Part shown: in pieces, positions 40,180 to 49,086 of the stretch
Layout of the letters: the number at the start of each line of letters is the position of its first letter
How positions within the stretch are numbered: position 1 is the stretch's first letter
Assembly: GCF_004362855.1 (NCBI RefSeq)
Contig: NZ_SNXW01000002.1
Span: 434,001-498,000, forward strand
Direction of reading: 5' to 3'
From: Aquabacterium commune
GTDB taxonomy: Bacteria > Pseudomonadota > Gammaproteobacteria > Burkholderiales > Burkholderiaceae_C
DNA length: 64,000 bases
Position numbers and translations under genes: made by a program
Notes under the pieces: model-generated
What the model was told of the DNA's origin: nothing
What the model saw: only the letters and a program-made list of their open reading frames with translations
Database searches by the model: none

Positions 40180-41289
40180 TCAAGGCAGATTGAACAGATC
40201 GCGCAGGCCCGCAGGCTGGCAGCGCAGGTACTGCGGCGGTGCGTGCACGCGTGCACCGAGCCGCGCCGCGGCATGCCAGGGCCAGCGCGGGTTGTAGAGC
40301 ATGGCCCGCGCCAGGCCCACCAGGTCGGCCTGGCCTGAGGCCACCACGGCTTCGGCTTGTTCGGGCTCGGTGATCAGGCCCACGCCGATGGTCGGCATGC
40401 CGACCTCGCGCTTGAGGGCTTCGGCAAAAGGCAGCTGGTAGCCCGGCCCCAGCGTGATCTGCTGCTCGCCCGACAGCCCGCCGCTGGAGACGTGGACGAA
40501 ATCACAGCCGCGCGCGCGCAGGGCCTGGGCGAACACCTGGCTTTGCGCCAGGTCCCAGCCGCCGGGCACCCAGTCGGTGGCCGAGATGCGCACGCCCACG
40601 GTCATGCCCGCAGGCACGGCCTCGCGCACTGCGTCGAACACCGCCAGCGGGAAACGCATGCGCCCTTCCAGCGTGCCGCCGTGGGCATCGGTGCGCGCAT
40701 TGCTCAGGGGCGAGAGGAACTGGTGCAGCAGGTAGCCGTGGGCCGCGTGGATCTCGATGAGGTCCAGGCCCAGGCGGTGGGCGCGCCGGGCCGCGTCGGC
40801 AAAGGCCTGGCGGATGCGATGCAGCCCTGTGTCGTCCAGGGACGCGGGCGCGGGGTCACTGTCCTGGAATGGCACAGCCGAGGGCGCCACCGTCTGCCAG
40901 CCGCCTTGCTCAGGCAAGACACCAGGCAACACACGCGCGCCGCCCGTCCAGGGCGCGGCCACCGAGGCCTTGCGCCCCGCATGCGCCAGCTGGATGCCCC
41001 AGCGGATGGGCGAGTGCTGGCGCGCCGCATCCAGCGCGCGGCCCAGCGCGGCCTCGGTGTCGTCGGACCACAGGCCCAGGTCGAGCGGCGAGATCCGGCC
41101 CTCGGGCGTCACGGCGGTGGCCTCCAGGATGAACAGCCCAGCGCCCGACAGCGCCAGGTGGCCCCAGTGCATGAGGTGCCAGTCGGTGGCCAAGCCATCT
41201 TGGGCCGAGTACTGGCACATCGGCGCGATCACGATGCGGTTGTCCAAAAGGACCGATCCGAGTGTGAATGGCGAAAACAAATGGCTCAT
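40180..41289 (-). CDS. Old Yellow Enzyme family NADH:flavin oxidoreductase, YqjM type
   Basis: A 369-residue FMN-dependent ene-reductase. The start is MSHLFSPFTLGSVLLDNRIVIAPMCQYSA, where MCQYS contains the Cys that tunes FMN in YqjM/XenA-type enzymes. The IEIHAAHGYLLHQFLSPLSNARTD region in the middle carries the substrate-binding His pair, and GLARAMLYNPRWPWHAA closes the phosphate site. These enzymes reduce activated alkenes with NAD(P)H. It is divergent from the phasin gene. Confidence 0.93.
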   Translation of the reverse strand: MSHLFSPFTLGSVLLDNRIVIAPMCQYSAQDGLATDWHLMHWGHLALSGAGLFILEATAVTPEGRISPLDLGLWSDDTEAALGRALDAARQHSPIRWGIQLAHAGRKASVAAPWTGGARVLPGVLPEQGGWQTVAPSAVPFQDSDPAPASLDDTGLHRIRQAFADAARRAHRLGLDLIEIHAAHGYLLHQFLSPLSNARTDAHGGTLEGRMRFPLAVFDAVREAVPAGMTVGVRISATDWVPGGWDLAQSQVFAQALRARGCDFVHVSSGGLSGEQQITLGPGYQLPFAEALKREVGMPTIGVGLITEPEQAEAVVASGQADLVGLARAMLYNPRWPWHAAARLGARVHAPPQYLRCQPAGLRDLFNLP

Positions 41290-41385
41290 GGCACGCTTTC
41301 TGCAAGATGTGCGGCAAAGGTCTGGCACATTGTGCCCACCTGCCTGCGGGTTTGCTGGCACGCTTTGGATGTCCCTGCGGCACCG

Positions 41386-41415
41386 CTTGTCTGTCTGCCC
41401 CCTTGTCTGTCTGCC
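41386..41415. repeat. Direct repeat upstream of the phasin gene
   Basis: CTTGTCTGTCTGCC occurs twice with a 16-bp period (41386-41399 and 41402-41415), ending about 20 bases before the phasin ATG. It could be a regulator site or a slippage-prone leader. Confidence 0.5.
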
Positions 41416-41436
41416 ATCACCGAAAGGCCTCGCGCC

Positions 41437-41865
41437 ATGTCCCACACCCCCTCTGACGCCCACCCGGACGCCCAGCAGCACTTGACCACGCAGGCCATCG
41501 AACTCTCCATGGCGGCGCCCCAAGTGGTGGCCCAGCGCCTCACGCGCATGGCCCTGGCAGGCATCAACCCGAGCCAGGGCGACCACGACGAGCTCATGCT
41601 CATGGGCAGCGAAAAGCTGCTGGCCTTCCAGCAGTCCTGGGTGGCGATGTGGCACCAGGCCTGGCACGCCCAGGTGGCCATGGCCGAATCGCTGACGCGC
41701 GGCTCGCTCGCCCTGGCCAGTGGCAACGACGCCCACGACGATCACCCGGCCCAGTGGCTGATGCAGATGCCGACGGCGGCGGCCAAGGTGCTGTCGGCCG
41801 GCCTGGCACCGGTGCACGGCCAGGCGATGGCCAACGCCCGGCGCCTGTCGGCCACTGGCGCCTGA
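41437..41865 (+). CDS. Phasin-family protein
   Basis: A 142-residue, mostly helical protein rich in Ala, Gln and Met with no signal peptide. The pattern (LTTQAIELSMAAPQVVAQRL, LMGSEKLLAFQQSWVAMWHQAW, RLSATGA end) matches polyhydroxyalkanoate granule-associated phasins of Burkholderiales. Such proteins coat PHA granules and set their number and size. An AAAGG site lies upstream. It lies 19 bases upstream of the hemolysin III gene, so the two may be one transcript. Confidence 0.75.
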   Translation: MSHTPSDAHPDAQQHLTTQAIELSMAAPQVVAQRLTRMALAGINPSQGDHDELMLMGSEKLLAFQQSWVAMWHQAWHAQVAMAESLTRGSLALASGNDAHDDHPAQWLMQMPTAAAKVLSAGLAPVHGQAMANARRLSATGA

Positions 41866-41884
41866 GCCCATCCTGCGAGACCCC

Positions 41885-42499
41885 ATGCACCACGGCGAAC
41901 GCTTCAACACCCTCACCCACCTGCTCGGCCTGTTGCTGGCCGTGGTGGGCACGGTGTGCCTGCTGGGCCAGCCCAACGTTTGGCAAGACGCCGACAAGCT
42001 GGCCTGCATGTCGGTGTTCTGCGCCGCCATGGTCACGCTCTACATGGCCTCGTCGGCCTTCCACGGCTTGCGCGGTCAGGCCCGCTTGTGGTGGGCCAAG
42101 GCCGACCACTGCGCCATCTTCCTGATGATCGCGGGCACCTACACGCCCTTTGCCGTGCTCAGCATCGGCGGCCTGCTGGGCGGCGCCTTGCTGGCCGGGG
42201 TGTGGGGCCTGGCGGTGCTGGGCATCGTGCGGGAGTTGCGCGCGCACGAGGATGCCGCCCCCTCTTTGGCGCTCTACCTGCTGATGGGCTGGCTGGGCGC
42301 AGCATCGGCCGCCACCCTGCTGGACCGCCTGAGCACGCCCGGTGCCTTGCTGCTTCTTCTGGGTGGCCTGCTGTACACCGTCGGCGTGGTCTTCTACGTC
42401 AAGGGCGAACGCTGGCGCCATGCCCATGGCATCTGGCACCTGTTCGTCATGGGCGGCAGCGCCTCGCACTACCTCACGGTGTACCACTTCGTGGCCTGA
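41885..42499 (+). CDS. Hemolysin III family membrane protein (PAQR/TrhA type)
   Basis: A 204-residue protein with seven predicted transmembrane segments. The PAQR-superfamily signature is visible: an early Glu-Arg-x-Asn (GERFNTLTHLLG), SSAFHGLR after helix 2, DHCAIFLMIAGTYTPF with the Asp, and a C-terminal HGIWHLFVMGGSASHY, whose His residues bind zinc together with those before. Bacterial members are linked to membrane fluidity control rather than haemolysis. It follows the phasin gene. Confidence 0.92.
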   Translation: MHHGERFNTLTHLLGLLLAVVGTVCLLGQPNVWQDADKLACMSVFCAAMVTLYMASSAFHGLRGQARLWWAKADHCAIFLMIAGTYTPFAVLSIGGLLGGALLAGVWGLAVLGIVRELRAHEDAAPSLALYLLMGWLGAASAATLLDRLSTPGALLLLLGGLLYTVGVVFYVKGERWRHAHGIWHLFVMGGSASHYLTVYHFVA

Positions 42500-42507
42500 T
42501 CTGACAT

Positions 42508-42535
42508 CCCGCGTGACCGCATTTCACGGCGCGGG
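42508..42535 (+). terminator. Hairpin after the hemolysin III gene
   Basis: CCCGCGTGA (42508-42516) pairs with TCACGgCGCGGG (42524-42535) with one bulged base. No T-run follows, so this is at best a weak or Rho-assisted stop. Confidence 0.3.
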
Positions 42536-42651
42536 CGGACCAGAGCGCGCTATCCTTTCGACCTCTGCCAAGGTGCGGGCCTGTGCTGCTCCCCGGGCAG
42601 GCGCAGTATCAGGAAGCCGAGCCAGGGGAGTGACAGCAGGTGCGCGGAAGG

Positions 42652-43779
42652 ATGTTCAAGCTCTTGCAAACAGGCTGGCTCGCGGCATGGTGCTGTGGCC
42701 TGGCGCTGACGCACGCCATCACCGCGCAGGCAGGCCTGATCCCCAGCGCCGTGGCCGCTGCCGCCGACAAGGGCGCTTTGCGCGTGCTGGCCTGGCCGGG
42801 CTATGCCGAGCCCGAGGTCGTGCGCAGCTTCACGGCGCGCACCGGTGTGCGCGTGGAGGTCACGGTGGTGGACACCGACGAGGCCCTCTGGCAGAAACTC
42901 AACGCCGCGGGCAAGGCCAGCGGCAGCGGCAACGACACCGATGGCTTCGATGTCTTCGCCGTGAACACGGCCGAGTTGCAGCGCTACGTGGCCAGCAACC
43001 TCGTGCAGGGCATCGACGTCAAGCGCATCCCCAACACCCGGCTGCAACTGCCGCGCTTCCGCGACCGAGCGTCCATCCCGGGCTTGGTGCGGCAAGGCGC
43101 GCGGGGCGAACAGGTCCTGGGCATCCCCTTCACCTACTCGGCCATGGGCCTGATTTTCGACAAGCGCCAGCTGCGCGAGCCGCCAACCTCCATGGCCGCG
43201 CTGTGGGATCCGGCCCTGCAAGGCAAGGTCGTGATCTACAACGGCGGCACGCACAACTTCTCGCTGGCGGCCATGGCCATGGGCTGGGACGCACCCTTCC
43301 AATATGCCGACACGCAGTGGCAGGCTGGCGCCGACAAGCTCATCGCCCTGCGGCGCAACGCGGTGGCGGTGTACACGCAGCCGGCGGAATCTGCGCGGCT
43401 GTTCATGCGACACCATGCCGCCTTGATGTTCGCCAACTACGGCATGCAGCAACTCAACCTGCTCAAAGCGGCCGGGGCCGACGTGGGCTATGCCATCCCG
43501 GCAGACGGCGCGCTGGCCTGGCTGGACTGCTGGGCCATCCCGCGCAACGCTCCCCACCGCCACCTGGCCCACGCCTGGATCGACCACCTGCTGGGCGTCG
43601 AAGCCAGCGCGCTGCTGGTGACGCGCCAGGGCCTGTCCAGCACCGTGAGCGAGACCGGCCAGGACGGCACACACCCTCGGCTGCTCTGGCTGGCCCCGGT
43701 CGAAGACGCCATGCGGCGCGAGACCCTCTGGCGCCGCATCCGCTCCGGTGACCGGCTGGGCAAGGTGATGGCGCCATGA
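42652..43779 (+). CDS. PotD-like periplasmic binding protein (polyamine/iron type)
   Basis: A 375-residue secreted binding protein. A signal peptide is clear (MFKLLQTGWLAAWCCGLAL..., cleavage near ITAQA). The mature start GALRVLAWPGYAEPEVVRSFTARTGVRVEV is typical of the PotD/PotF and AfuA family of spermidine/putrescine and Fe(III) binding proteins. No ABC permease or ATPase genes follow. Instead the stop overlaps the ATG of a membrane diguanylate cyclase (ATGA), as in nspS-mbaA of Vibrio, suggesting a sensory rather than a transport role. An in-frame start 12 bases upstream exists. Confidence 0.85.
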   Translation: MFKLLQTGWLAAWCCGLALTHAITAQAGLIPSAVAAAADKGALRVLAWPGYAEPEVVRSFTARTGVRVEVTVVDTDEALWQKLNAAGKASGSGNDTDGFDVFAVNTAELQRYVASNLVQGIDVKRIPNTRLQLPRFRDRASIPGLVRQGARGEQVLGIPFTYSAMGLIFDKRQLREPPTSMAALWDPALQGKVVIYNGGTHNFSLAAMAMGWDAPFQYADTQWQAGADKLIALRRNAVAVYTQPAESARLFMRHHAALMFANYGMQQLNLLKAAGADVGYAIPADGALAWLDCWAIPRNAPHRHLAHAWIDHLLGVEASALLVTRQGLSSTVSETGQDGTHPRLLWLAPVEDAMRRETLWRRIRSGDRLGKVMAP

Positions 43780-45545
43780 AGCAACGTTTCGGCATCGCCT
43801 GGCGCATGGGCGTTTCGCTGGCCCTGATCGGCGTGATCGCCTCGGGCCTCACGGGCTACTGGGGCTATGGCGAAAGCCGCAAGCTGCTGCGCAGCGCGGC
43901 CGAAGAGCGCTTGCTGACGGCCACGCGCGTGCTGGGGCGCCAGCTGACCGTTGGCTTGGGTGGAGCGGCACAGGACGTGCGCCTGATCGCCGCGCACCCG
44001 GGCACGCGGCAGTTGCTGGTGTCTCAGGATGCGGCCGCCGTGGCGCGGGGCCAGGAGACGCTGGCACAGCTGTTCAAGAGCATGCTGGGCACCCACCCCG
44101 AGTACTACCAGATGCGGCTGATCTCGGCCCGCCAGCACGGCCTGGAGCTGGTGCGCGTGGACCGCAGCGATGGCCCCCTGTTGCGGATCGAGGGCGATGA
44201 CCTGCAGGAAAAGGGCCACTACCCCTACGTGGCCGACACCTTGCGGCTGCCCGAAGGCGCGGTGTATGTGTCGCGCGCCGAAATCAACCACGAGGTCGGT
44301 GCCCATGCCGGCCTGGACAAGCCCTCGCTGCAGGTGGCCACGCCCATCCATGGCAGCAAGGGCCAGGTGCTGGGCCTGATCGTGGTCAACATCGACCTCA
44401 ACGGATTGTTCTCCCAGCTGGCCGCCGACCTCCCGTCCGACCTCAGCCTCTTCCTGAGCAATGGCGAAGGCGACTTCCTCATCCACCCGGACCCGCGCCA
44501 GGCGTTCGCCTTCGACCGCGGTCAGCGCTCGCGCGTGCAGGACAGCTTCCACGGCGTGTCGGAGCTGCTGTCGGATGCGCACGAGCGCAAGGCACAGCTC
44601 GTCACCACCACCGCCCACGCGTCGGCCCAGAACGAGCTGGTGGCCGCCTTCGTGCGCCAGCCGCTGGCGGGCCTGCACAGCGAGGACGACTTCATCCTCG
44701 GCCTGGCGCAACCCCTGAGCGCGGTGCTGGCCGACAGCGCCCACCTGGGCCGCGTGAACCTGCGCATCGTGCTGGCCTTCAGCGCGCTGGCCGTGCTCAT
44801 CGCGGTGGTGCTGGCGCGCGCCCTGTCGCGCCCGCTGGAGCAGATCGTCGAAGCCATCCGGCACTTCGGCCAGGGCCAGGTGGTGGGCCGCCTGCCGCTG
44901 CACCGCAACGACGAGATCGGCATGCTGGCGCACAGCATCGACGAGATGCAGCACCAGATCCGCGGCCAGTTCGCCAACCTCGCGCAAAAGCAGGAAGCGC
45001 TCGACCGCCTGGCCGGCCATGACACGCTCACGGGCCTGCCCAACCGGCGTCTTTTCTTCGACCGCCTGCACCAGGCCCTGGCCCGCGCCAAACGCAACCA
45101 CACGCACCTGGCGCTGCTCTACATCGACCTGGACAATTTCAAGGACATCAACGACACGCTGGGCCATGCGGCCGGTGACGCCGTGCTGTGCGCCGTGGGC
45201 CAGCGCCTGAGCCAGCTGGTGCGCGAGGCCGACACTGTGGCGCGTTTGGGCGGCGACGAGTTCATCGTGCTGCTCGATGGCGCCGAGGACGAACGCGCCA
45301 TCGAGCTGGTGATGCAGCGCGTGCGCGAAGCCCTGGCCAAGCCAGTGCACTACCAACGCACCGAGTTGCAGTGCGATGGCAGCGTGGGCATGAGCCGCTA
45401 CCCGGACGATGCCACCGAGGTGGGCGACCTGATCGCTGCGGCCGACCACGCCATGTACACCGCGAAAGCGGCCGGGCGCCAGCGCATCCGGATCTCGGCC
45501 CAGGCGGTCGATGCCGATGCCGGTGGTGGGGACGCGGGCGTCTGA
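43776..45545 (+). CDS. Membrane diguanylate cyclase with periplasmic sensor domain
   Basis: A 589-residue protein. TM1 is at about 10-28, followed by a large periplasmic dCache-like domain (30-325), TM2 at about 329-348, a HAMP domain (349-400) and a GGDEF domain. The active site GGDEF is at 492-496. The inhibitory site RxxD is intact (READ, 483-486, five residues upstream). DHDTLTGLPNRRLFFDRL-type start is present at HDTLTGLPNRR. It should make c-di-GMP with product inhibition. It has no EAL domain. It is translationally coupled to the PotD-like gene, whose protein probably docks on the periplasmic domain. Confidence 0.93.
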   Translation: MKQRFGIAWRMGVSLALIGVIASGLTGYWGYGESRKLLRSAAEERLLTATRVLGRQLTVGLGGAAQDVRLIAAHPGTRQLLVSQDAAAVARGQETLAQLFKSMLGTHPEYYQMRLISARQHGLELVRVDRSDGPLLRIEGDDLQEKGHYPYVADTLRLPEGAVYVSRAEINHEVGAHAGLDKPSLQVATPIHGSKGQVLGLIVVNIDLNGLFSQLAADLPSDLSLFLSNGEGDFLIHPDPRQAFAFDRGQRSRVQDSFHGVSELLSDAHERKAQLVTTTAHASAQNELVAAFVRQPLAGLHSEDDFILGLAQPLSAVLADSAHLGRVNLRIVLAFSALAVLIAVVLARALSRPLEQIVEAIRHFGQGQVVGRLPLHRNDEIGMLAHSIDEMQHQIRGQFANLAQKQEALDRLAGHDTLTGLPNRRLFFDRLHQALARAKRNHTHLALLYIDLDNFKDINDTLGHAAGDAVLCAVGQRLSQLVREADTVARLGGDEFIVLLDGAEDERAIELVMQRVREALAKPVHYQRTELQCDGSVGMSRYPDDATEVGDLIAAADHAMYTAKAAGRQRIRISAQAVDADAGGGDAGV

Positions 45546-45567
45546 GGCCGCAGGGTCCAGGCGCGCA

Positions 45568-46791
45568 TCACACCCGGCGCACACCGGCAACATGCCGGCG
45601 CAAGGCCCATGCGAAGGCCACCGCCATCGCGGCATCGAAGGCGGCAAAAGCCGTCAAGGCAGCGTCCGAGTGGCTCAAGGCCACCGCCTGCACCTGCCCC
45701 AGGCCCACGCAACACAGAATCATCCAGGTGCCCGACAAGGCCGCCGCCGTGCCCGCCTCCTTGGGGAAAGGCGCCACCGCACCGGCCTGCGAGCAGACCT
45801 GGTTGAAGCCGTGGCCCAGCATGTAGGCCATCTGCGCGGCCACCAGCCAATGCACCGCGTGCCACTGGGGGCACAGGCTCAGCACCAGGAAGGCCGCCAT
45901 GCCGCACGACGACAGCACCATGCCGCACAGCAAGGCCGCCCGGCGCCCCGCCCGGCGCAAGACCTGTCGGCAGGCCATGGTGCCCGCCAGGAAGCAGCCC
46001 GAGTAAGCCGTCATGAAATAGCCGAAGGTGTCGGGGCGCACGCCATGCTGCCCGACCAGCACCAGCGAGGAGCCGCCGATGAACAGGATGGCCTCGGTGT
46101 AAGTGAACGCGGCCAGGCCGGTGTTGAGCAGGAACTCGCGGTGCACCAGGATGCGGCCCCAGCCCCCACACACCTCGCGCCAGCCCGGCGTGTGCCCGGC
46201 GGTGGCGGGCGGGCGGCTTTCCTCGAAGCGGTGCCAGGTCAGCAGCAGCACCCCGCCGGCCAGCACGGCCAACAGGCCCAGGGTCCCGCGCCAAGGCACC
46301 CAGCGCGCCAGCAGGCCGCCCGCCACACCGCTGAGCGTGGCCGTGATGGCCATGCCCGTCAGGGCTTTGGCAAAGGCCTGCGGCCCCTCGTGCACGTCGA
46401 AGAGGTCGCGCACCAGCGCCCGCGCGCAGACGATCATCGCGGCCAGGCCGCAGCCCATGGCCACGCGCGCGGCCAGCAGCCAAGCGGCACTGGGGGCGAG
46501 GGCCGCCAGCAAGGCGCTGCAGGCATAGAGGCTGGTGCCCGCTAGCAGGACGCGGCGGCGCCCGATGCGGTCGCTGTGGTGACCCCAGAACAGCTGCGAC
46601 ACGGCGAAGCCCAGCAGCATGCCCAGCAAGGTGCCCTGGGCCTGCACCACGCTCAGGTTCAGGCTCTGCGTGATGAGTTGCAGCGAAGGCAGGTAGAGGT
46701 CGGTGCTGAGGGGCTGGAAGCTCAGCAAGAGGCCCATGAAGCCGATGACGAAGCCGGTGGACATGGGCCTGGGCGCGGTGGCTTCACGCAT
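45568..46791 (-). CDS. MFS transporter, Bcr/CflA drug-efflux type
   Basis: A 407-residue transporter with twelve predicted helices. The start of helix 1, FQPLSTDLYLPSLQLITQSL, is the Bcr/CflA signature, and GHHSDRIGRRRVLL after helix 2 is the MFS motif A. The start chosen is MREATAPRPMSTGF. It is divergent from a TetR-family gene 76 bases away, which suggests local repression and induction by a substrate. Possibly it exports an aromatic compound linked to the pca genes, but this is only inferred from position. Confidence 0.9.
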   Translation of the reverse strand: MREATAPRPMSTGFVIGFMGLLLSFQPLSTDLYLPSLQLITQSLNLSVVQAQGTLLGMLLGFAVSQLFWGHHSDRIGRRRVLLAGTSLYACSALLAALAPSAAWLLAARVAMGCGLAAMIVCARALVRDLFDVHEGPQAFAKALTGMAITATLSGVAGGLLARWVPWRGTLGLLAVLAGGVLLLTWHRFEESRPPATAGHTPGWREVCGGWGRILVHREFLLNTGLAAFTYTEAILFIGGSSLVLVGQHGVRPDTFGYFMTAYSGCFLAGTMACRQVLRRAGRRAALLCGMVLSSCGMAAFLVLSLCPQWHAVHWLVAAQMAYMLGHGFNQVCSQAGAVAPFPKEAGTAAALSGTWMILCCVGLGQVQAVALSHSDAALTAFAAFDAAMAVAFAWALRRHVAGVRRV

Positions 46792-46822
46792 GGCAGCCCC
46801 CTGCACGATGGCTTGGAGGGGT

Positions 46823-46867
46823 GGTGAGCCGGTGCCACAATGGCCCAAGCCCCGTTGCCTGCTCACC
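46823..46867. promoter_or_regulatory. Spaced inverted repeat in the MFS/TetR divergent gap
   Basis: GGTGAGC (46823-46829) and GCTCACC (46861-46867) are exact inverted copies 31 bases apart; the right arm touches the TetR ATG. It could bind a dimer pair, but it differs from the GTAC-type site before pcaB, so it may be chance. Confidence 0.25.
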
Positions 46868-47602
46868 ATGAAGACCCGTTTGCCTGCTGCCAAAACTGCT
46901 GCCGCCAAGGCCCCGTCCCAGCCCACCGCCACGCACGGCCAACCGCGCCGCGGCCGCCCCAGCGCCGACCAGCGCCAGGCGCCCGACCAGACCGCCCAGA
47001 ACATCCTGGAGGTGGCCACGCGGGAGTTCGCCGACAAGGGCTTCAGCGGGGCGCGCATCGACGCCATCGCCGAGTCCACGCGCACCAGCAAGCGCATGAT
47101 CTATTACTACTTCACCAGCAAGGAAGGCCTCTACCTCGCCGTGCTGGAAGACGCCTACAAGCGCATCCGCAGCATCGAGAGCGGGCTGAACCTCGATGGC
47201 TTCGAGCCCCTGGACGCCTTGCAGCGCCTGGTGGCTTTCGCCTTCGACTACCACGTGGCGCACCCCGATTTCGTGCGCCTGGTGATGAACGAGAACATCC
47301 ACAACGGTGCCTTCCTGGCCAAGTCCGAATCGATCCAGCAGGTCAACCGCTCGGCCATCGACCACCTCAACCGGCTGTACCGGCGCGGCTGCGAGGCCGG
47401 CGTCTTCCGCACCGGGCTGAACGCGGTGGACCTGCACATGTCCATCAGCGCGCTGTGCTTCTTCACCGTGGCCAACCGCCACACGTTTTCGCTGAGCTTC
47501 AAGCGCGACCTGAGCTCGCCCAAGGCCCTGGCAGCCCGCCGCCGCAGCATCATCGACATGGTCGTTCGGCACGTGCAGCAAGAGGTGCCGACCCCGCACT
47601 GA
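46868..47602 (+). CDS. TetR-family regulator upstream of pcaB
   Basis: A 244-residue TetR regulator with a basic Lys/Ala/Pro-rich N-terminal extension of about 40 residues. The HTH is near 41-90 (QNILEVATREFADKGF, IDAIAESTRTSKRMIYYYFTSKEGL). The C-terminal domain (FDYHVAHPDFVRLVMNENIHNG, ALCFFTVANRHTFS) matches the TetR_C_29-like group. It lies between a divergent MFS gene and pcaB in the same direction. A GTAC-N6-GTAC sequence immediately before pcaB is a good candidate for its operator. Confidence 0.9.
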   Translation: MKTRLPAAKTAAAKAPSQPTATHGQPRRGRPSADQRQAPDQTAQNILEVATREFADKGFSGARIDAIAESTRTSKRMIYYYFTSKEGLYLAVLEDAYKRIRSIESGLNLDGFEPLDALQRLVAFAFDYHVAHPDFVRLVMNENIHNGAFLAKSESIQQVNRSAIDHLNRLYRRGCEAGVFRTGLNAVDLHMSISALCFFTVANRHTFSLSFKRDLSSPKALAARRRSIIDMVVRHVQQEVPTPH

Positions 47603-47646
47603 GCGGCCGGCCAAGGCGGGGCGCCTCGGGGTTGGGCATGGGTTCA

Positions 47647-47676
47647 TTGACAAATAAACGTACCAGTTAGTACATT
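47647..47676 (+). promoter_or_regulatory. Promoter with TetR-type operator in front of pcaB
   Basis: TTGACA at 47647-47652 is a consensus -35 box. TACATT at 47671-47676, 18 bases later, is a possible -10. Between them lies GTACCAGTTAGTAC (47660-47673), with GTAC half-sites at both ends, the kind of short symmetrical site TetR proteins bind. Binding would block the promoter. If the -10 is right, transcription would start at or after the upstream pcaB ATG. Confidence 0.5.
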
Positions 47677-49086
47677 ATGACACTCACCTCCCAACCGCGC
47701 AGCCCTTTCGCCCCGACCGTGACCACCGCCCTGTTCGACGCCTTCCTCTCGACCGACGCCATGGCGGAGGTGTTCAGCGCGCAGCGCCTGGTGCAATCGA
47801 TGCTGGACGTGGAAGCGGCCCTGTCGCAAGCGCAGGCCGCGCAAGGCCTGGTGCCCGCGGCCGCGGCCGATGTCATCCGCCAGGCCTGCGATGTGGCGCT
47901 GTACGACATCGCGGCCCTGCTGCAAACCGGCCGGCGCGCCGGCAGCCTGGCCATCCCGCTGGTCAAGGTGCTGACGGCCGAAGTCGCCCGCCGCGACCCG
48001 CAGGCCGCGCGCCACGTCCACCAGGGCAGCACCAGCCAGGACATCCTCGACACCGCCGCCGTGCTGCAAACGGTCCGCGCCGTGGCCCTGCTGCAAGACG
48101 GCCTGGCGCGGCTGACCACCGCCCTGGCCACGCTGGCCCGCACCCACGCCGCCACGCCGGTGCTCGCGCGCACCCTGATGCAACCGGCCACCGTGACCAC
48201 CTTCGGCTTCAAGGTCTGCGGCTGGCTGGAAGCGCTGCAACGCAGCCAGCAGGCCTTGCGCGAACGCAGCGCCCAGGCCCTGGCCCTGCAACTGGGCGGC
48301 GCGGTCGGCACGCTGGCCGCCATGGGCGAGGCCGGCCCGGCCGTGGCCGCGCACATGGCAAAGGCCCTGGGCCTGCGCCAGCCAGCCCACTGCTGGCACA
48401 CCCAGCGCGACGACTGGATGCGCCTGGGCGCCGAAGTCGCCATCCTCACCGGCAGCCTGGGCAAGCTCGCCACCGACCTCTCGCTGATGGCGCAGGGCGA
48501 AGTCGGCGAGCTGGCCGAACCGGCAGGCGCGGGGCGCGGCGGCTCGTCCGCCATGCCGCACAAGCGCAACCCGGTGTCGGCCATGCTGGCCCTGGCCTCG
48601 GCCCACCGCGCACCGGGCCAGATGGCCACGCTGCTGGGCTGCATGGCGCAAGCGCACGAGCGCGGCCTGGGCGACTGGCAGGCCGAGCTGGCCGAGTGGC
48701 CCCACCTCTTCCACAGCGCCAACGGCGCCTTGCAGGCCCTGGTCGAAGCCTTCGAAGGCCTGCAGGTGGACAGCGCGCGCATGCGCCGCAACATCGACAA
48801 CTTGCAAGGCCTGGTGTTCGCCGAAGCCGCCACCCGCGTGCTCGCGCCCGCCCTCGGCGGCGCACCAGCCCACCACCTGATGGAAACCTTGTCGCAGGAA
48901 GCCGTGGCCAGCGGCCAGCACCTGCGCGAGCTCACCCTGGCCCGCGTGCAGGCCGACGACGCCCTGCGCAGCACCATCGACACCGCCGCGCTGACCGCCG
49001 CCTTCGACCCCCACGAGGCCGCCCGCTGGCCGGCCGGCCTGACGCTGCAGCGCCTGGCCGCGGCACCCACAGGACACACCCCATGA
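47677..49086 (+). CDS. pcaB: 3-carboxy-cis,cis-muconate cycloisomerase
   Basis: A 469-residue member of the fumarase/aspartase superfamily. It converts 3-carboxy-cis,cis-muconate to 4-carboxymuconolactone in the protocatechuate branch of the beta-ketoadipate pathway. Family motifs are TSQDILDTA (HQGSTSQDILDTA) and the signature GSSAMPHKRNPV. The start LFDAFLSTDAMAEVF is close to known PcaB N-termini; a GTG at 47719 would give MTTALFDAFLSTDAM and would fit better with the promoter at 47647. No Shine-Dalgarno precedes either start. It overlaps the PcaC-PcaD fusion gene by 4 bases. Confidence 0.95.
   Translation: MTLTSQPRSPFAPTVTTALFDAFLSTDAMAEVFSAQRLVQSMLDVEAALSQAQAAQGLVPAAAADVIRQACDVALYDIAALLQTGRRAGSLAIPLVKVLTAEVARRDPQAARHVHQGSTSQDILDTAAVLQTVRAVALLQDGLARLTTALATLARTHAATPVLARTLMQPATVTTFGFKVCGWLEALQRSQQALRERSAQALALQLGGAVGTLAAMGEAGPAVAAHMAKALGLRQPAHCWHTQRDDWMRLGAEVAILTGSLGKLATDLSLMAQGEVGELAEPAGAGRGGSSAMPHKRNPVSAMLALASAHRAPGQMATLLGCMAQAHERGLGDWQAELAEWPHLFHSANGALQALVEAFEGLQVDSARMRRNIDNLQGLVFAEAATRVLAPALGGAPAHHLMETLSQEAVASGQHLRELTLARVQADDALRSTIDTAALTAAFDPHEAARWPAGLTLQRLAAAPTGHTP

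Noticed and set aside
42500-42651. Possible c-di-GMP or thiamine riboswitch before the PotD-like gene
   Set aside because: I looked for the conserved cores of GEMM-I and TPP elements and did not find them; only a hairpin after the previous gene is visible.
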